Assembly (NCBI GenBank): GCA_937888725.1
Contig: CALARE010000027.1
Location: 1 to 6,587 of the forward strand
Source of the DNA: an uncultured Alphaproteobacteria bacterium
GTDB lineage: Bacteria > Pseudomonadota > Alphaproteobacteria > CAAHEQ01 > UBA3637
DNA: 6,587 bases
Direction of reading: 5' to 3'
In this document: piece by piece, positions 6,076 to 6,587 of the stretch
How the letters are laid out: each line of letters opens with the position of its first letter
Numbering within the stretch: position 1 is the first letter of the stretch
Made by a program: the position numbers and the translations under genes
The notes under the pieces: model-generated
What the model was told of the DNA's origin: nothing
Databases searched by the model: none
Seen by the model: the letters and a program-made list of their open reading frames with translations, nothing else

Positions 6076-6104
6076 ATAATACTCAATTATGCATAAAATA
6101 ACAA
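6076..6104 (-). promoter_or_regulatory. Predicted promoter of the Y-family polymerase, implying a leaderless mRNA
   Basis: On the minus strand the -35 box is TTGTTA (6099-6104, 4 of 6) and the -10 box is TATTAT (6076-6081, 5 of 6), with a 17-bp spacer. The usual start point 7 bases past the -10 box is base 6069, the A of the first ATG. That fits the lack of any ribosome binding site. Confidence 0.5.
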
Positions 6105-6150
6105 GCTAAACCATTACATCTTTATGTCTATTCGGATTATAAAAAGTCAC

Positions 6151-6179
6151 TTGACATACCACTTTATTTATGCTTAGAT
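6151..6179 (+). promoter_or_regulatory. Sigma70-type promoter of the glycosyltransferase gene
   Basis: A perfect -35 TTGACA (6151-6156) is followed after 17 bp by TTAGAT (6174-6179, 3 of 6). The -10 is preceded by TGC, an extended -10 element that can compensate for a poor hexamer. Transcription would start near 6186. With the polymerase promoter it fills the 154-base divergent intergenic region. Confidence 0.6.
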
Positions 6180-6223
6180 TAAGAAAATTTGATTTAACTT
6201 AAAATTTCCAATTAAGAGAGAAA

Positions 6224-6587
6224 ATGAAACCAAAATTATGTTTTTGTTTAGACCAATTTATTATGGGTGGTGTTGAAAAAACAGCCATGGTTTTGTTGCC
6301 AGAGCTTAAAAAACATTATGATATCTCTTTAATTGTGGAAAGTAAGATAAAAGATCCATATTTTATTGAATTTTTTAAAGCACAAGAAATTCCCGTTTAT
6401 TGTACGAATAATGAAAAGCCAAAATCATTTTTTAAACGAAAATATTGGAAATTGTGGGGAAGATACGCAAATCGCAATCGATATAAACATCTTTTTACAA
6501 ATGCCGATTTAATCATTGATTATAAAAATTTGTGGTGGGCTGATTTTTTAACAAACATCAAAACTCCTAAAATCAGCGTATTTCACG
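6224..6587 (+). CDS. GT4-type glycosyltransferase, N-terminal part, cut by the right window edge
   Basis: The first 121 codons of a gene that continues past the window. The protein starts MKPKLCFCLDQFIMGGVEKT. The GGVEKT segment, right after the first strand, is the glycine-rich loop found as GG(A/V)E in many GT-B fold, family 4 glycosyltransferases, which move a sugar from a nucleotide donor to a lipid or glycan acceptor at the cytoplasmic face of the membrane. Next come a second strand (YDISLIVE), a Lys-rich helical region, and ADLIIDYKNLWWADFL, where relatives carry the strand before the acceptor site. It ends KTPKISVFH at the edge, like the I-x-x-F-H turn of this family. There is no signal peptide. 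AAGAGAG (6214-6220) is the ribosome binding site, a few bases before the ATG. The acceptor is unknown; a surface polysaccharide or LPS locus to the right is a reasonable guess. Confidence 0.8.
   Translation, partial: MKPKLCFCLDQFIMGGVEKTAMVLLPELKKHYDISLIVESKIKDPYFIEFFKAQEIPVYCTNNEKPKSFFKRKYWKLWGRYANRNRYKHLFTNADLIIDYKNLWWADFLTNIKTPKISVFH

Noticed and set aside
6070..6223. Search for a LexA operator between the polymerase and glycosyltransferase genes
   Set aside because: None of the known half-site pairs (CTGT/ACAG, GTTC repeats, GAAC/GTTC) was found by eye.

Overview
The window is AT-rich DNA (roughly two thirds A+T) with densely packed genes. It probably comes from a Gram-negative bacterium, because it encodes an arylsulfate sulfotransferase with a Sec signal peptide, an enzyme that is normally periplasmic. 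Sigma70-type promoters with 17-bp spacers precede several genes, and most genes have purine-rich ribosome binding sites. The general look resembles AT-rich, host-associated proteobacteria such as gut alphaproteobacterial lineages, but no marker gene is present and that placement is an inference.

Layout from left to right. (1) Bases 1-339, minus strand: the N-terminal part of an unrecognised protein that runs off the left edge. (2) Bases 352-1242, plus strand: a promoter and a two-gene operon, a DUF5662/HD-like protein followed with no gap by a hotdog thioesterase of the fluoroacetyl-CoA thioesterase (FlK) type. (3) Bases 1259-2283, minus strand: a two-gene operon of a flavin reductase-family protein and a small STM3941-like membrane protein, convergent with (2). 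(4) Bases 2352-3003, plus strand: a promoter and a class I SAM-dependent methyltransferase. (5) Bases 3042-3070: a clear bidirectional intrinsic terminator. (6) Bases 3090-4899, minus strand: an arylsulfate sulfotransferase with its own promoter. (7) Bases 4915-6104, minus strand: a Y-family translesion DNA polymerase whose predicted promoter implies a leaderless mRNA. (8) Bases 6151-6587, plus strand: a promoter and the first 121 codons of a GT4-type glycosyltransferase that runs off the right edge.

The genes do not form one obvious pathway. They look like short, independently transcribed units: small-molecule and redox functions (thioesterase, flavin reductase, methyltransferase, sulfotransferase), one DNA damage tolerance gene, and the edge of what may be a surface polysaccharide locus. 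I do not see a clearly new multi-gene system. The best leads are the predicted leaderless polymerase transcript, the sulfotransferase that keeps its catalytic residues but lacks the family's usual disulfide near the active site, and the HD-like/FlK-like gene pair. No tRNA, rRNA, CRISPR array, insertion sequence or attachment site was seen.
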